Assembly (NCBI GenBank): GCA_965153355.1
Contig: OZ231126.1
Location: 13,454,001 to 13,518,000 of the forward strand
Direction of reading: 5' to 3'
Source of the DNA: Flaccisagitta enflata
Taxonomy: Eukaryota > Chaetognatha > Sagittoidea > Aphragmophora
Length of the DNA stretch: 64,000 bases
The notes beneath the pieces are model-generated. The model saw only the letters and a program-made list of their open reading frames with translations. It ran no database searches and was not told the origin of the DNA. The position numbers and the translations under genes are program-made. Positions 46,815-64,000 of the stretch are shown one piece after another (the first letter of the stretch is position 1; each line of letters begins with the position of its first letter).

Positions 46815-47005
46815 ATTTTTAGTTGCATGCACACAACTCTACCATCCACTTTGTCCGTCTGTCCATCCGTCAGTCTAACTAGTTTTTTTACTTTTTTGGC
46901 ATATAAGGGCAGTTATTGCATTACTGTTCCTGCCCTAATGTATTGTTAGCCTTTTTTCTTTTGCCACCCACATGCAACTAAGGTAGCCCTGCATCCGACC
47001 TTGTT
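46815..47005 (-). mobile_element. hairpin-ended short element, copy 6
   Basis: tttttagttgcatgcacaca to tccgaccttgtt; diverged, terminal hairpin partly lost. Confidence 0.65.
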
Positions 47006-47158
47006 TTTGCTCCTTTGACAATTAAGGGCTGCAATCTTTGTATAGCTATTGGAATTTGGTGTGTTGGAACTGGTCAAGGGCTCAGAGGGCTACAGAACAG
47101 TAGAAACAAGGCGGCCCACAAAAAAGAATCTTTCCTGCTTCAACACATCAATGGAGAA

Positions 47159-47510
47159 TACGTCTGTCAGAGTGCCCAGAAAAGCCAAAATCGTACTTCG
47201 CCTGGCAAAAATATTTTTTCTTTGCCAAAATGCTTTTAACTGAGCCAATGCGCAATTTTCAAATCAATCAGGAACCATCTTTAGGATGATTTTGAAGTTT
47301 CAATAGATCTGTATAAGAGAGACAAAATTTGCATAATAGAAAAATAGATTCCAAGGATGATTCAATGTAATCTTCAACCTTACCCTAAAGATGGATCCCG
47401 ATTGATTTGAAAGTCGTACAATGGCTCATTTGAAAGCATTTTTGCAAAGGAAAAATATTTTTGCCAGGCAAAGTACAATTTTGGTTTTTCTGGGCACTCT
47501 GACAGACGTA
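47159..47510. mobile_element. palindromic MITE, 352 bp, with 8-bp target duplication
   Basis: Begins tacgtctgtcagagtgccca and ends with its exact reverse complement. ATGGAGAA is repeated outside both ends (47151-47158 and 47511-47518). Inversion continues inside through blocks with tggcaaaaatatt. The 8-bp duplication suggests hAT or a related superfamily, though the termini are not the usual CAG. Confidence 0.85.
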
Positions 47511-47849
47511 ATGGAGAAGCTTGAATCATGGTTTTTCTGAAAGGTATCCACACAAGTCAAAAAGGCACACCTCCGCCCCTCCCCCCTTCTCTTGCTCTCT
47601 GCAATGACAATTTTACCCAGGATAAGTTATTTATATTTGATACTCACTGCTTATCTCTATTTGGTAATTTTTGGCCATTTTGAATAGGGTCCTCAACATT
47701 CACTTCTGTTCTCCAGCCACAAAATGGTTCAATGTATCTGTACAGAATATTCATTGCTCCATCTTTGTGTTAACAAGTTCCAACACGCTAGAGGATAGAA
47801 TCTGAAGAATGAATTCATAAGAAGCCAAAAAATGACAAAATTTCCAATA

Positions 47850-48095
47850 TTTTTAGTCGCGTGCATGCGACTCCATAACCCACTGTCTGTCTGTCTGTCG
47901 GTCCGTCCATCCATCCGTCTATCCATCTGTCCGTAACGCTTAGCTTTTTTCTGTTGTTTTATACCATTTTAAGTCATTTTAAGTTATTTAAAGTTAATTT
48001 AAATCAATTTACATTTAGTCTCTTAGTCTTTTGGTTTTTTAGTCTTTTGGTCTTATGGTATTAACAACCGCACGCGACTGTAAAGGGTTGTCCTT
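47850..48095 (-). mobile_element. hairpin-ended short element, copy 7 (diverged)
   Basis: ttttagtcgcgtgcatgcga to tgtccttgtt. The middle has expanded ttaagttatttaaagtt-like repeats. Confidence 0.65.
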
Positions 48096-48700
48096 GTTTT
48101 TTTTCTAGCCATTTTGAGCAATGTGAGCCCTCTGGATGGCCCCCTACACAGGTCATTTTGCTTTAAACTAGTTCCATCCCATCAGTTGACAGTTTCTTTA
48201 CAGAAAATTCAGCACTCCACTAGAATAGAAGCAATAAAACTAGAAACAATGGCTAAATTTTTATCATTTTTTATGATTTTGAATCTTTTGGGTCCCTGCA
48301 TGGGCCCCCCAGGGGCCCCTCAACCCTTGGATCTATTCCCCCTACACCTGATGACAGTATTATATGTACTCATAGTGGAGGCAGCTGAGAATTGGTTCAT
48401 TTAAGTCATTTAGTAACAGAACTGATTATAGGAACACCTCTCTTGAAATATTGATTTTGTCGTTTTTCCGCGATTTTTGGCAGTTTTACCTCTTGTCTTC
48501 AAACCTTGGGCCCCTAGTTAAGATTTTTGATTTTTGTCTTGGGGCCTGTTTTAAACACTTTTAAAAACATTAAATTTGACTTAAGAATAGGCACCAGTAC
48601 TTGATTTGGAATTTTGTACCAGGGGCCCCATCCACCTTCAACCCTAGCCAAAGAGCTCAAATCCCAGTCTTGTAGCTCAAATTCCAACTTGGAAGCACAA

Positions 48701-49018
48701 ATCCAAGGTACATTGCATTTTCTGACCTACTTTACCAATAAATTCTAGTTAATTTCTATGTCTTAATATACGATATTCATGGCAACAATGATTCCTAAAG
48801 GCTGTGAAAGAAATTCGTAAGTCATAAATGGGCCTCTTTATTATGCATCTCTCCAGGTTATGGGCACATTGTTCGCCAACTCTTTATATCTTTCAGTTAG
48901 CCGATTTGCTAGCTGCATAGTAGGAAAAAAAAACAAAGTTTTCTAATAACCCAATGCAGTGCGCTGGCATGTTGCTATGTGCGGAAGATGGCCAGAGAAC
49001 AAAATTTATGACCCCACG
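48701..49018. other. intergenic, nothing identified
   Basis: AT-rich with no frame or repeat that I can name. Confidence 0.4.
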
Positions 49019-49146
49019 TGACCTAAAACCATCAGCAGCGAGCCTTCAAAGTTAACAAAGGAATTAAAGAGAAATTGAGTCCCCTTAAAAAAAAACCTTT
49101 TATTCTCTGTTATTTTCAAAGGGTCGCTGCCGATGGTTTTAGGCCA
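49019..49146. repeat. 128-bp inverted-repeat MITE
   Basis: Left gtgacctaaaaccatcagca and right a near reverse complement ending gatggttttaggccac. Arms are about 27 bp. Confidence 0.65.
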
Positions 49147-49333
49147 CAGAGAGCCATGAAATTTTTCCTCCAGGCTTCTACCGTTATGTCACACTTTTCC
49201 ATTCATTGCCATTGGCTGTCAGATAACTTTGGTCATATCTTGCTAACCGTACTGCATACGCATATCCTCGGCATCCTTGGCATACGCATATCCTCTTTAG
49301 ATTTTTTAAAGGCATTTCGTGCGCAGTGAGAAT

Positions 49334-49477
49334 TGATCATGAATGGTTTATTACGAATGGAGATGTACATGCGCAAACCATTGAAGACGGCAATCGCAAA
49401 AGATGTCGAAAATTCTGGTTAATTTCTTCTAATTGTGCGCATGTACATCTCCATTCGTAATAAACCATTCATGATCA
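49334..49477. repeat. 144-bp hairpin with near-perfect 44-bp arms
   Basis: The left arm (tgatcatgaatggtttatta outermost, gatgtacatgcgca inward) and the right arm are reverse complements with at most one or two differences, around a loop of about 54 bp. Perfect arms suggest recent origin or selection on the fold. Confidence 0.85.
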
Positions 49478-49603
49478 TAACCTCTTTGCTTTTTTCAGAC
49501 AAGCACCAGAAAGGATCCGAAGATATTTTGAGCGGCTGGTTGGCGAAAATTGTTTGCCAATGACATCGACAAAACGAAGTGCATCCCATCTTCCCCCCAC
49601 CCC

Positions 49604-49810
49604 ACAAGGCCGGATACAGGGCTACCACAGTCACGTGCGAGTGGGCAGGGGCCATATTTGGGGTCACTATACCATTTGAGCAGGAGCATTGGGTCAAAAA
49701 CTTATAAAAAGTAGAGTGGTGACGGACCGACACTTCGTCAGACCAACCAACCAACCGACAGACCGACGGACTAACAAAACAGAGTGCAGAGTCGCGTAGC
49801 ACGCAACTAA
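49604..49810 (+). mobile_element. hairpin-ended short element, copy 8
   Basis: acaaggccggatacagggct to gtagcacgcaactaa. Complete length. Confidence 0.8.
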
Positions 49811-49825
49811 GGAAACAAAATAACC

Positions 49826-50005
<180 letters not shown>

Positions 50006-50344
50006 AGTGGGAGAGAGAGTATCGATATGTCTTTTCTTTGAGATAACGGCGTTTCAATAAGAAAAAGGCAGGAAGGAAGAATACAGTAAAGTTCTATTCA
50101 TTCAATGAAATTTCAAACGCAATGATTAAAGAAAATCAAATGGAAGCAGTATTAATAGGAGAGAAAAACGTGATTACAAAGAATGTGAACTTGAGCAAAA
50201 CGTGACCTCTTTTCACCTTGAATTTGCCCAAATATGTAAATATCTCTTTACAAGTACAAATGAAAGAATGCTGACAATTTCTTTTAGGAATTCGCATTTC
50301 TTAAACACGCGCAAATTGCAGTTGCAAGTCTCACATACCTACAT

Positions 50345-50383
<39 letters not shown>

Positions 50384-50588
50384 TCTCTGGTCCCTTTCAG
50401 GGCCGCAGCCCAAAAGCAATAGGAATGGAGAAAAATATTCACACCTGCATAAAAAGTACCTCTTATCGGTTTATGACACAAGTGACACAACTGTTTCTAT
50501 TTAATTGACAATCTCAGTGACTCAAGAACATTTGAAGGAGTTCGCAGGAAAAAAAACCTTTTCTTAGTTATTCTCAACAATCACCGAT

Positions 50589-53023
<2,435 letters not shown>

Positions 53024-53509
53024 TTTTTCTCATTTCCACGTTTTATCGTTTGAAGTTAATTTTGGGGGGAAAGTTTTTCTTATTGAAAGAAATGATAAGG
53101 AAAAATAAGGCTTCTCCTAACTCAATGAAAAGTCTGCTAAACGAATGAATATTACAAACCGAGATATTTGGACAGAGAAAATTGATCCAATTTCTGAGCA
53201 AATTCCATTTCGGCAAATATCAAGTTGTAAAGACTAATAAAAACTTGGGTGTGTTCTAGTTATTCTGTATGTCTCTACCAATAAAGGCGGCTCTCGCCGT
53301 AGGAAAAAAGTCGTAAGTTCGAGGTTTTGGAACTTTTTCTGATTGTATTTTGTCTGGTTGATTGCTTTTTTTTTCCCTGTGCATCTTTTTGGTTTGTTCC
53401 ACTCTCTACATGTGTTTCTCTGTTTGTTCTTTGTTTGCCCGTCTCTTTCTCTCTTTCTCTCTCTCTTTCTTTCTCCCATTTTCATTTTTTCTCTCCCCTT
53501 CTCTCATGT
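53024..53509. other. upstream of paralog A, nothing firm
   Basis: A segment near 53280 (ggcggctctcgccgtaggaa) resembles one near 18075 (ggcggctgtcgccgtgagga), so part is dispersed repeat. A CT-rich run follows at 53440-53500. Confidence 0.4.
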
Positions 53510-53702
53510 AACACGGGGTTACAATATTGTTGCGGACAGGTGGACAGAGGCATCCAACCCACATCCACACCCCAACCTCACCCCCTCACACAAGCATCTA
53601 GACCGCATGTTTTTCCACTTTTTCACTTGGACGGACAGATGGACCAACAGACCAATGGATGGACTGATGGACAAAGCCTCTCATAGCGTCCTGAGTTGAA
53701 AT
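53510..53702 (+). repeat. long variant related to the hairpin family
   Basis: cacggggttacaatattgtt, then gcggacaggtggacagaggc, a CA-rich middle, and ggacggacagatggaccaac before ctcatagcgtcctgagttga. Resembles 20845-21105. Confidence 0.5.
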
Positions 53703-53838
53703 GAGAGAGACTGTGGTGCCAGGATACACAATCATCACCTGAGACATTTCAATATTCAAATAGACTTCAACTAACTAGATTCCTCGTTTTGGGGGAAAAT
53801 GGGAAAAATGCGAAAAAATATAAAAAGATTTAAAAAAT

Positions 53839-54047
53839 CATAGCTCCAAACTATCAATCGCACAGAATTCTGCTTGGCGTCATCCGAAAGAGGGGAATTA
53901 GTTCTTTCCTAGCTATTAATTTCATGCGTAGTCTCATTCGTTTCATAGCTCCAAACTATCAATCGCACAGAATTCTGCTTGGCGTCATCTGAAAGAGGGG
54001 AATTAGTTCTTTCCTAGCTATTAATTTCATGCGTAGTCTCATTCGTT
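53839..54047. repeat. 104-bp tandem duplication
   Basis: The unit starting tcatagctccaaactatcaa occurs twice directly in tandem with about one difference (cgtcatccg against cgtcatctg). It contains the ttctgcttggcg motif found in other AT-rich repeats of the window. Confidence 0.9.
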
Positions 54048-54579
54048 TCAGTATTTTAGTATTTCTTATGTTTCCATCTTTTCCTTTCTACAAGCGAGCG
54101 CGATCGACCATGTGGCCAAAAACCAGGTTCCATTCAGAAACACGCTGTTGCGCTTCACCATAAACAGGGCCTCCACTGTGCGAGACTTTTGAAGGGTTCA
54201 CTTGACTTGTTCACGTGACTTGGCTATCATACCTGGTGACCTGGTGATCTATGATATTTATCACTTAGTTAATTTACGGGAAGTAGGAATGAAGTCACGA
54301 AGTGCTTTAGGGTTTATGAATTTTGCTGGAATTTGGCGAAAAGTTTATCATATTTGACCTCAAGATAAGCTAGTAATCTATGACTTAAAATCTATCATTA
54401 GATTCGCCTATTTTTATGCTGAACGAATCCTTAAACATAAAAAAGTAATTCTTTGAGGGTTGAAAACCAATAGAAATTCTATTTCCATAAGGCGCTCGTG
54501 GTACCTACAGCAAGCAACATTACTAAACTATACTACAACAAAGATGCCTATGACAATAAGAAATATCATTATATATGCA
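54048..54579. other. intergenic, nothing identified
   Basis: AT-rich, no frame or structure that I can support. Lies between the two discoidin-like paralogs. Confidence 0.4.
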
Positions 54580-54720
54580 TCTTCGCGGACACACGACTCT
54601 ACATATACCGTGTCAGTTGGTCGCTCTGTCCATCCGTCCGTCGGTCCGAAATTTGCGAGCGATTTATGCACTACGGCCCTTGCCCAACCGTCTGCAACTG
54701 TCTTGCAATGTATTCGGTTT
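54580..54720 (-). mobile_element. hairpin-ended short element, copy 10 (diverged short subtype)
   Basis: tcgcggacacacgactctac to aatgtattcggttt. Confidence 0.6.
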
Positions 54721-55353
54721 CCTTTACAAAAGCAAAAAAACACATTCAAAAGAACCTATACGACTGCACCCGAACGTGGTTGTGATATTAAAGCATCCCT
54801 GGGAATTCACTCCACTAGTTTCCTCTTGTCCATCCCATGCTTCCAAATGTCACATTCAAATGGATAAATCCTTGACTTATCGCTTAAATCTTGACATTTT
54901 AGCTCCAAAATTCTCGCTTATAGCTCCAGAATGCATATCCCAATGCCCAAAATCCTACCTACGGCCAGAAATACGAGCCTTAAGACTAAGTGAAAAAATC
55001 TTTATTTTTGCCATGTTGTTCGATTAGATGACAATCTCAATCCCTCATTGGTACATGGTGACATTGACAAAACCCGTCAGATTTTCTTTTCCTCCACTTG
55101 TAAGGACGTGAATTCCGTAGCATCGATACCATCCTTGCACTTGACACGGAATCTCCCAAGACTTGGTTTGATCTGGTTGGTCAAATCCTGACTTGTTGAC
55201 GGTGACCAGAGTCACCCACCAAGAGCAGTCGTCAGATGCGACGATGTTGAAGGTGACAGGTGCTTGATGGATGTGACCTCCTTTTCTGAAGATAAAGAAT
55301 GAAAAGAAATGATGCTGATGATTTAAGAATGTAAACAAATAAGCAGAATATCC

Positions 55354-55485
55354 TTTTTAGTCGGGGACACGCAATTCTTTTCGGACCGTCTGTCCGTCTG
55401 TCCATCCGTCACAAAGCTGTTTTTCAAGGTTTTCCTCCCCTGCCCACCCATCCGCGACTAATGCTGCCGTGTATACGGCCTTGTT
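55354..55485 (-). mobile_element. hairpin-ended short element, copy 11, in intron 2 of paralog B
   Basis: ttttagtcggggacacgcaa to atacggccttgtt. The hairpin stem carries mismatches. Confidence 0.7.
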
Positions 55486-56091
55486 TTCAATCAGCCTCCC
55501 GGCCCTGGCCTTGTTTTACAGTACAGTTCCTCAAAAACGATCTAATTGATGCTAGTCGTTTGCAATGTGCTGTTATCTCATACACACTCCGTACAACAAC
55601 ACTTAGAGACGCCACACAAATGTTGTCTGCTTTGCTCTCATATTTGTTATCCAAAAAAGATGACAATATTGACGCTTTCGACTATCATTCTGCTTCCCTG
55701 GTTGTGAAGCTGATTTTCTTGACTTTCTTTGACTTTTTTAACTGAAACCAAACAGTTGCCGGTAACGTGTTGCTGTTCCATGGGTAGTTTGTTGTCTGTG
55801 GTCTGAAAGCGTTGGATGCCCCATGATCTGCTTGATACTCTGACGTTGCTCCAGGTGTCCCATCATATGTGATTGGTCGCAGCTTTAGGAACGGCTGACG
55901 ACATGGCAAATCTGTAAGATAGTAAGGGCACTTTTATTCCTTTTTTTTTCTGCCTTTTCTACCAGACCTCTTCGCCGTTGCAAATTACAATCCAAAAAAG
56001 AAACGAGTTCTTCAGGGATGTTTAAAGTTGAGCGGCTTTTATTTACTCACCCCTCCCCCGCTGGTCTTTCATTTGTTTCCCCGCCTAGACG

Positions 56092-56250
56092 AACAAGGCC
56101 GGATACACGGCATAGTAGTCGCGGACAATTGGGCAGGGGCTGTAATGCAATAATCGCTCAGAATTCAACAAAATTCATAACGGACCGACCTACCGATATA
56201 CCGACCGACCGACACGGCAAGGTGCAGAGTCGCGTGTCCGCGACTAAAAA
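56092..56250 (+). mobile_element. hairpin-ended short element, copy 12, in intron 1 of paralog B
   Basis: aacaaggccggatacacggc to cgcgtgtccgcgactaaaaa. Complete short subtype. Confidence 0.85.
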
Positions 56251-56618
56251 TACTTTTTACCCCATCTTTTCTACCCCATAAAGTATAAATTGTAGTATTT
56301 ATATAGAACTGCCTCTAAAGTTTTTTTTTCTTTCTGCTTTTCCAACCTTAGATTTTCTATCCCATCTCCAAACCCTTCGGAAATGCTAAACCTTATACAC
56401 GTGCTGTTCATAGAAGAACACTAAGCTATGTCAAGTATGTTTTTCGCATTAGAAGGTGGTTGTAACTTACTTTCCTTTATCACGTCGCATTTTTCAGATT
56501 TCTCACAAAACACAGCATGAATAGCGGCCTCTTTCTCCGTTCGTCTGACAACCATCACAGTTGACTGAGACAACTCCAAAAATCCGAATAAGATGATTTG
56601 TAATTCTCCTCGTTTCAT

Positions 56619-57770
56619 TCTTCATTAGAGCTGTAAGTGCAAAATTGAGAGGAGCTTCAACGCTTCGAATTTACAACTTGCAAATTGGGTGGATATTCTG
56701 TTTAGCGGCGATATGGAATGCGAGGAAACAATCTCATTTTCGTGTATATAGCGGCTGCGAACACATCAGCCAAGCATGCTTTTCATAATGAACATTGTGG
56801 GCAGAAAAAATCGATTGAAAAGGTTTCCGCTGTGTTCCGCTGTTTAGCATCAGCGAAAATGACCTGCCAGATGTGTCTTTCTCATTTTCAGTTTTGATTT
56901 TGAAATGGAAAAACTTGATTTCGTCTAGAAATGAAACAATGGGCAGACAAATGAAGCTAGGAAATGATATTTTGAGCATAAACAGAATTTCGTCATAATT
57001 CTTTTTTATGATTCCTAATTACTTAATCAAGCCATCTCATTACTGTTAATGTATTCATGTTTTAGATAGTACTTCGAACAGAAGATGTACGGCCTACGGG
57101 AACATTGACATTGTTTAGAATTAGATATGCTTCAAATTTTCCATGATATATCCCGTTAGAATGAGAGAAGAAAGAACACGTCTTTTTATGGAATTACACA
57201 TTTTATTGCTTTATCCTGATTGTTTTATAAATTATCAAGTCTCATTCCGTTAGAATTTTGCACGTTTGGCCATTGCCATAGAGCATATTCATCTGTAACG
57301 CCCGTTTCTAAGCAACCACGGAACGCGCATTTTTTCACTGATCTTTCTGTGCAAAAATTATAGCCCATTCAATTTTGTTCCTGTGCTTTTTCAATTTGAA
57401 ATATCTACATTTCAGATTTCATTGAAACGTGTCTCCTTAGCAATGGGCCAAGATAATTAAGGCATCTATCAATTTTTCAAGATTCCAAACATCTGGTATT
57501 ATTTCTTTTCCCCTCATACTTGCCCCCACTATGTTTAATCTAAACGGAATCTACTAAAGAGTGAAGACAGCAAAAATTGAGAGAAGATATTTAAACGATC
57601 TTGAAGCAAAAATCCAACACACCCCAAAATCATTCGCGCTGGACTGAGAGATCTTTTTCCCCAGATGGACTACAAAATTTATGAAAGCGAGTGCAGAAAA
57701 TCGATGCAAAAATTTTAAGTCGCGTGTCGGGAAATACAGGATTTTACAGGAGCTTACCTACCTCACATCG
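56619..57770. other. upstream of paralog B, no gene seen
   Basis: AT-rich with only short frames. No repeat border was recognised. Confidence 0.4.
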
Positions 57771-57772
57771 CC

Positions 57773-57878
<106 letters not shown>

Positions 57879-57945
57879 TGATGCGTCCTCAAATCTTTGT
57901 AGGGGGCTTGTCTGTTTGTCCATCTGTCCATCAGTCCGTAACGCA

Positions 57946-58315
57946 AACTTCTAAACACGGTTTTATCTTTATTTCCTCATCGCTTTACGTCTTATCATTA
58001 TGTATATTTGAGGACGTATCTTTTGGACATCTCGTAGCCTCGTTAACCATATATTGATCAATGCCTCTACCTCATCACAGAGAAAACGAATGGAATCCAC
58101 GCATACCTGGCCATGTTATCTCAGTGAAAATACAGGTGGGCGGCAAATGTGTGCATGAGATATATTGTTCATATCGACTGGATGCTGTCTTCCATTTGTC
58201 ATTCCAGACGACATCTTGTAATGACGGGAATTATTGATTTCAAACACTGAAACTAGTGACACTGAAGATGTGCAACATCGGCCTTCTGGGTGTCCTGAAG
58301 CAATGCTTAACTCAA

Positions 58316-58318
<3 letters not shown>
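57946..58318. other. no gene seen
   Basis: AT-rich spacer between the GA and GT arrays; no supported feature. Confidence 0.4.

Positions 58319-58373
<55 letters not shown>
58319..58373. repeat. (GT)n microsatellite
   Basis: About 55 bp of pure GT. Confidence 0.95.
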
Positions 58374-58382
<9 letters not shown>

Positions 58383-58759
58383 CCTCCTGTGTTTTACCTG
58401 CTGGGTAACTAATATACGTTGCACCTTGTTATTTATTGGGCTTAAAAATATTGGAAAAAGAACTTAACGACTGATTTTTTACAAGCAAGCGATTTATTGG
58501 TTCAAACAGTATTCAGAAATTATGGTTCCATAGAGAGAAATACACGCACAAGGATTTACCTTAAACAGCATCAACAACATCACAATTTTATCGTTATTTA
58601 TGACAGTTGTCTTTTTTTTTCAATACAGAATAAAAATCAAATCAAGGGTATCATTGATTAAAATCTTCTTTGGTTTTTCATGCAATAAGAAGGACCACAT
58701 AATCAGGGTTAAGTCACCGGCGATAAGTTGGCATGTTCATAAATCAATATATTGGCGAA

Positions 58760-63369
<4,610 letters not shown>

Positions 63370-63379
63370 CTGTTGAGAG

Positions 63380-63545
63380 AAAAAGAGCGAGAGAGAGAGA
63401 GAGAGAGAGAAGAGATTCAGAGAGAGAGAGAGAATTTAGATTTTTTTTTTCATTTTTTCTGTTTCTTCTTTTTTTTTTTTCATCTTTTCTGCTTTTCTTT
63501 TTCTTCTTTTTTTCTTTTCTCTTCTTCTCTTCTTCTCTCTCTTCT

Positions 63546-63634
<89 letters not shown>

Positions 63635-63663
63635 GTCTTACTCTTTTTTTCTTCCCCTATGTT

Positions 63664-63743
<80 letters not shown>

Positions 63744-63775
63744 TATGTGTGTTTGTTTGTGTGTAAATTTGTGTC
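63380..63775. repeat. cluster of GA, CT and GT microsatellites
   Basis: (GA)n at 63388-63433, a T/C-rich run, (CT)n at 63534-63634, and (GT)n at 63668-63741. They lie in the intron 5' of the first astacin exon that I can place. Confidence 0.95.
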
Positions 63776-64000
63776 TCTATTTGTTTTGTTTTTTTCGCTC
63801 CATTGATTGACAGTCTTACGATACGCTGGCAAGTCATCCAAGCAGGCCCGGCCAGAAAAATGGCGGGCCCCTCTGCTGGCTCCCTTGGTTGGGCTCCCTT
63901 CCCCCTTCAACCCCCTCCTTTACTCTTAATGTTTCATCTTTTGCAATGTTTTCTTACAACCTGAAAGTTTGTTCCAGTGCCTCCAGAACTTTTAACTTGG
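63776..64000. other. window end, possible 5' astacin exon and hAT end fragment
   Basis: On the minus strand CLDDLPAY runs into a donor (c/gtaaga at 63820-63815) whose phase fits the next astacin exon. Just beyond it, 63845-63885 has a gggcccg- and cagcagagg-type segment that resembles the end of the hAT MITE at 20.4 kb, so the upstream limit of that exon is unclear. Confidence 0.3.

Larger units (their letters stand above)
46640..48700. repeat. tandem repeat units continued, split by insertions
   Basis: Units like those at 45.2-45.8 kb occur near 46650-46815, 47015-47130, 47690-47840 and 48110-48420. They are interrupted by hairpin-family copies at 46815 and 47850 and by a MITE at 47159. One unit ends ggggcccctcaacccttgga. 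Confidence 0.5.
55045..56618 (-). pseudogene. small secreted discoidin-like protein, paralog B, exon 2 donor apparently lost
   Basis: Exon 1 (56618-56471) ends at a good donor in phase 1 and joins exon 2 starting at 55911 (NLPCRQPFLKLRPITYDG). Exon 2 aligns with paralog A residue by residue through PATVWFQLKKS and KKISFTTR. Exon 3 (55285-55045) has APVTFNIVASDDCSWWVTL and WYRCYGIHVL. At the end of exon 2, paralog A has agg-aa/gtagga but this copy has agggaa/gcagaa: one extra base and GT changed to GC. Even a GC donor would leave exon 3 out of frame, and the frame otherwise stops a few codons later. So it is a recent pseudogene, uses another donor, or contains an error. Without that the product would be like paralog A. 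Exon 1 has a weaker signal peptide (IILFGFLELSQS). Confidence 0.65.

Noticed and set aside
63638-63910. Complete small protein on the minus strand
   Set aside because: It runs through the GT array; only its upstream part near 63820-63850 might be an astacin exon.

Overview
This window looks like nuclear DNA of an invertebrate animal. The genes are split by short phase-matched GT-AG introns, and the families seen are metazoan: an opsin, an XK-related membrane protein, a DEG/ENaC channel, an astacin protease and discoidin-like secreted proteins. The repeats include a BEL/Pao retrotransposon, a tRNA-derived SINE and many foldback elements. I cannot name the phylum from the sequence. Every spliced model below was built by eye from splice sites and reading frame; none has transcript support.

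Layout. 1-3.7 kb: a 3.07-kb palindromic foldback element with a 9-bp target-site duplication. 4.5-7.7 kb (+): the 3' half of an opsin gene. 9-10.1 kb (-): a low-complexity reading frame of doubtful status. 11.5-14.5 kb (-): an XK-related gene with one exon unresolved. 14.7-25.7 kb: gene-poor, with microsatellites, telomere-like minisatellites, a hAT-type MITE and an inverted minisatellite block. 26.0-28.6 kb (-): a two-exon DEG/ENaC channel gene. 29.7-30.6 kb (-): two exons of an unrecognised protein. 31.9-45.1 kb (+): a BEL/Pao element with both LTRs, damaged gag and reverse transcriptase, an intact integrase frame and an unusual extra coding region after the integrase. 45.2-49.5 kb: tandem repeats and palindromic MITEs. 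50.6-53.0 kb and 55.0-56.6 kb (-): two paralogous three-exon genes for small secreted discoidin-like proteins; the second seems to have lost a splice donor. 58.8-63.4 kb (-): nine exons of an astacin metalloprotease with a Gly/Trp-rich repeat tail and a C-terminal segment like a GPI-anchor signal.

The host genes do not form an obvious pathway. The region reads as an ordinary animal gene neighbourhood heavily invaded by repeats. At least fourteen copies or fragments of one hairpin-ended short element (rich in GGAC/GGTC tetramers) lie in introns and between genes. Palindromic structures occur at every scale from about 120 bp to 3 kb, and long GA, GT, GAA and GTTT arrays break up introns.
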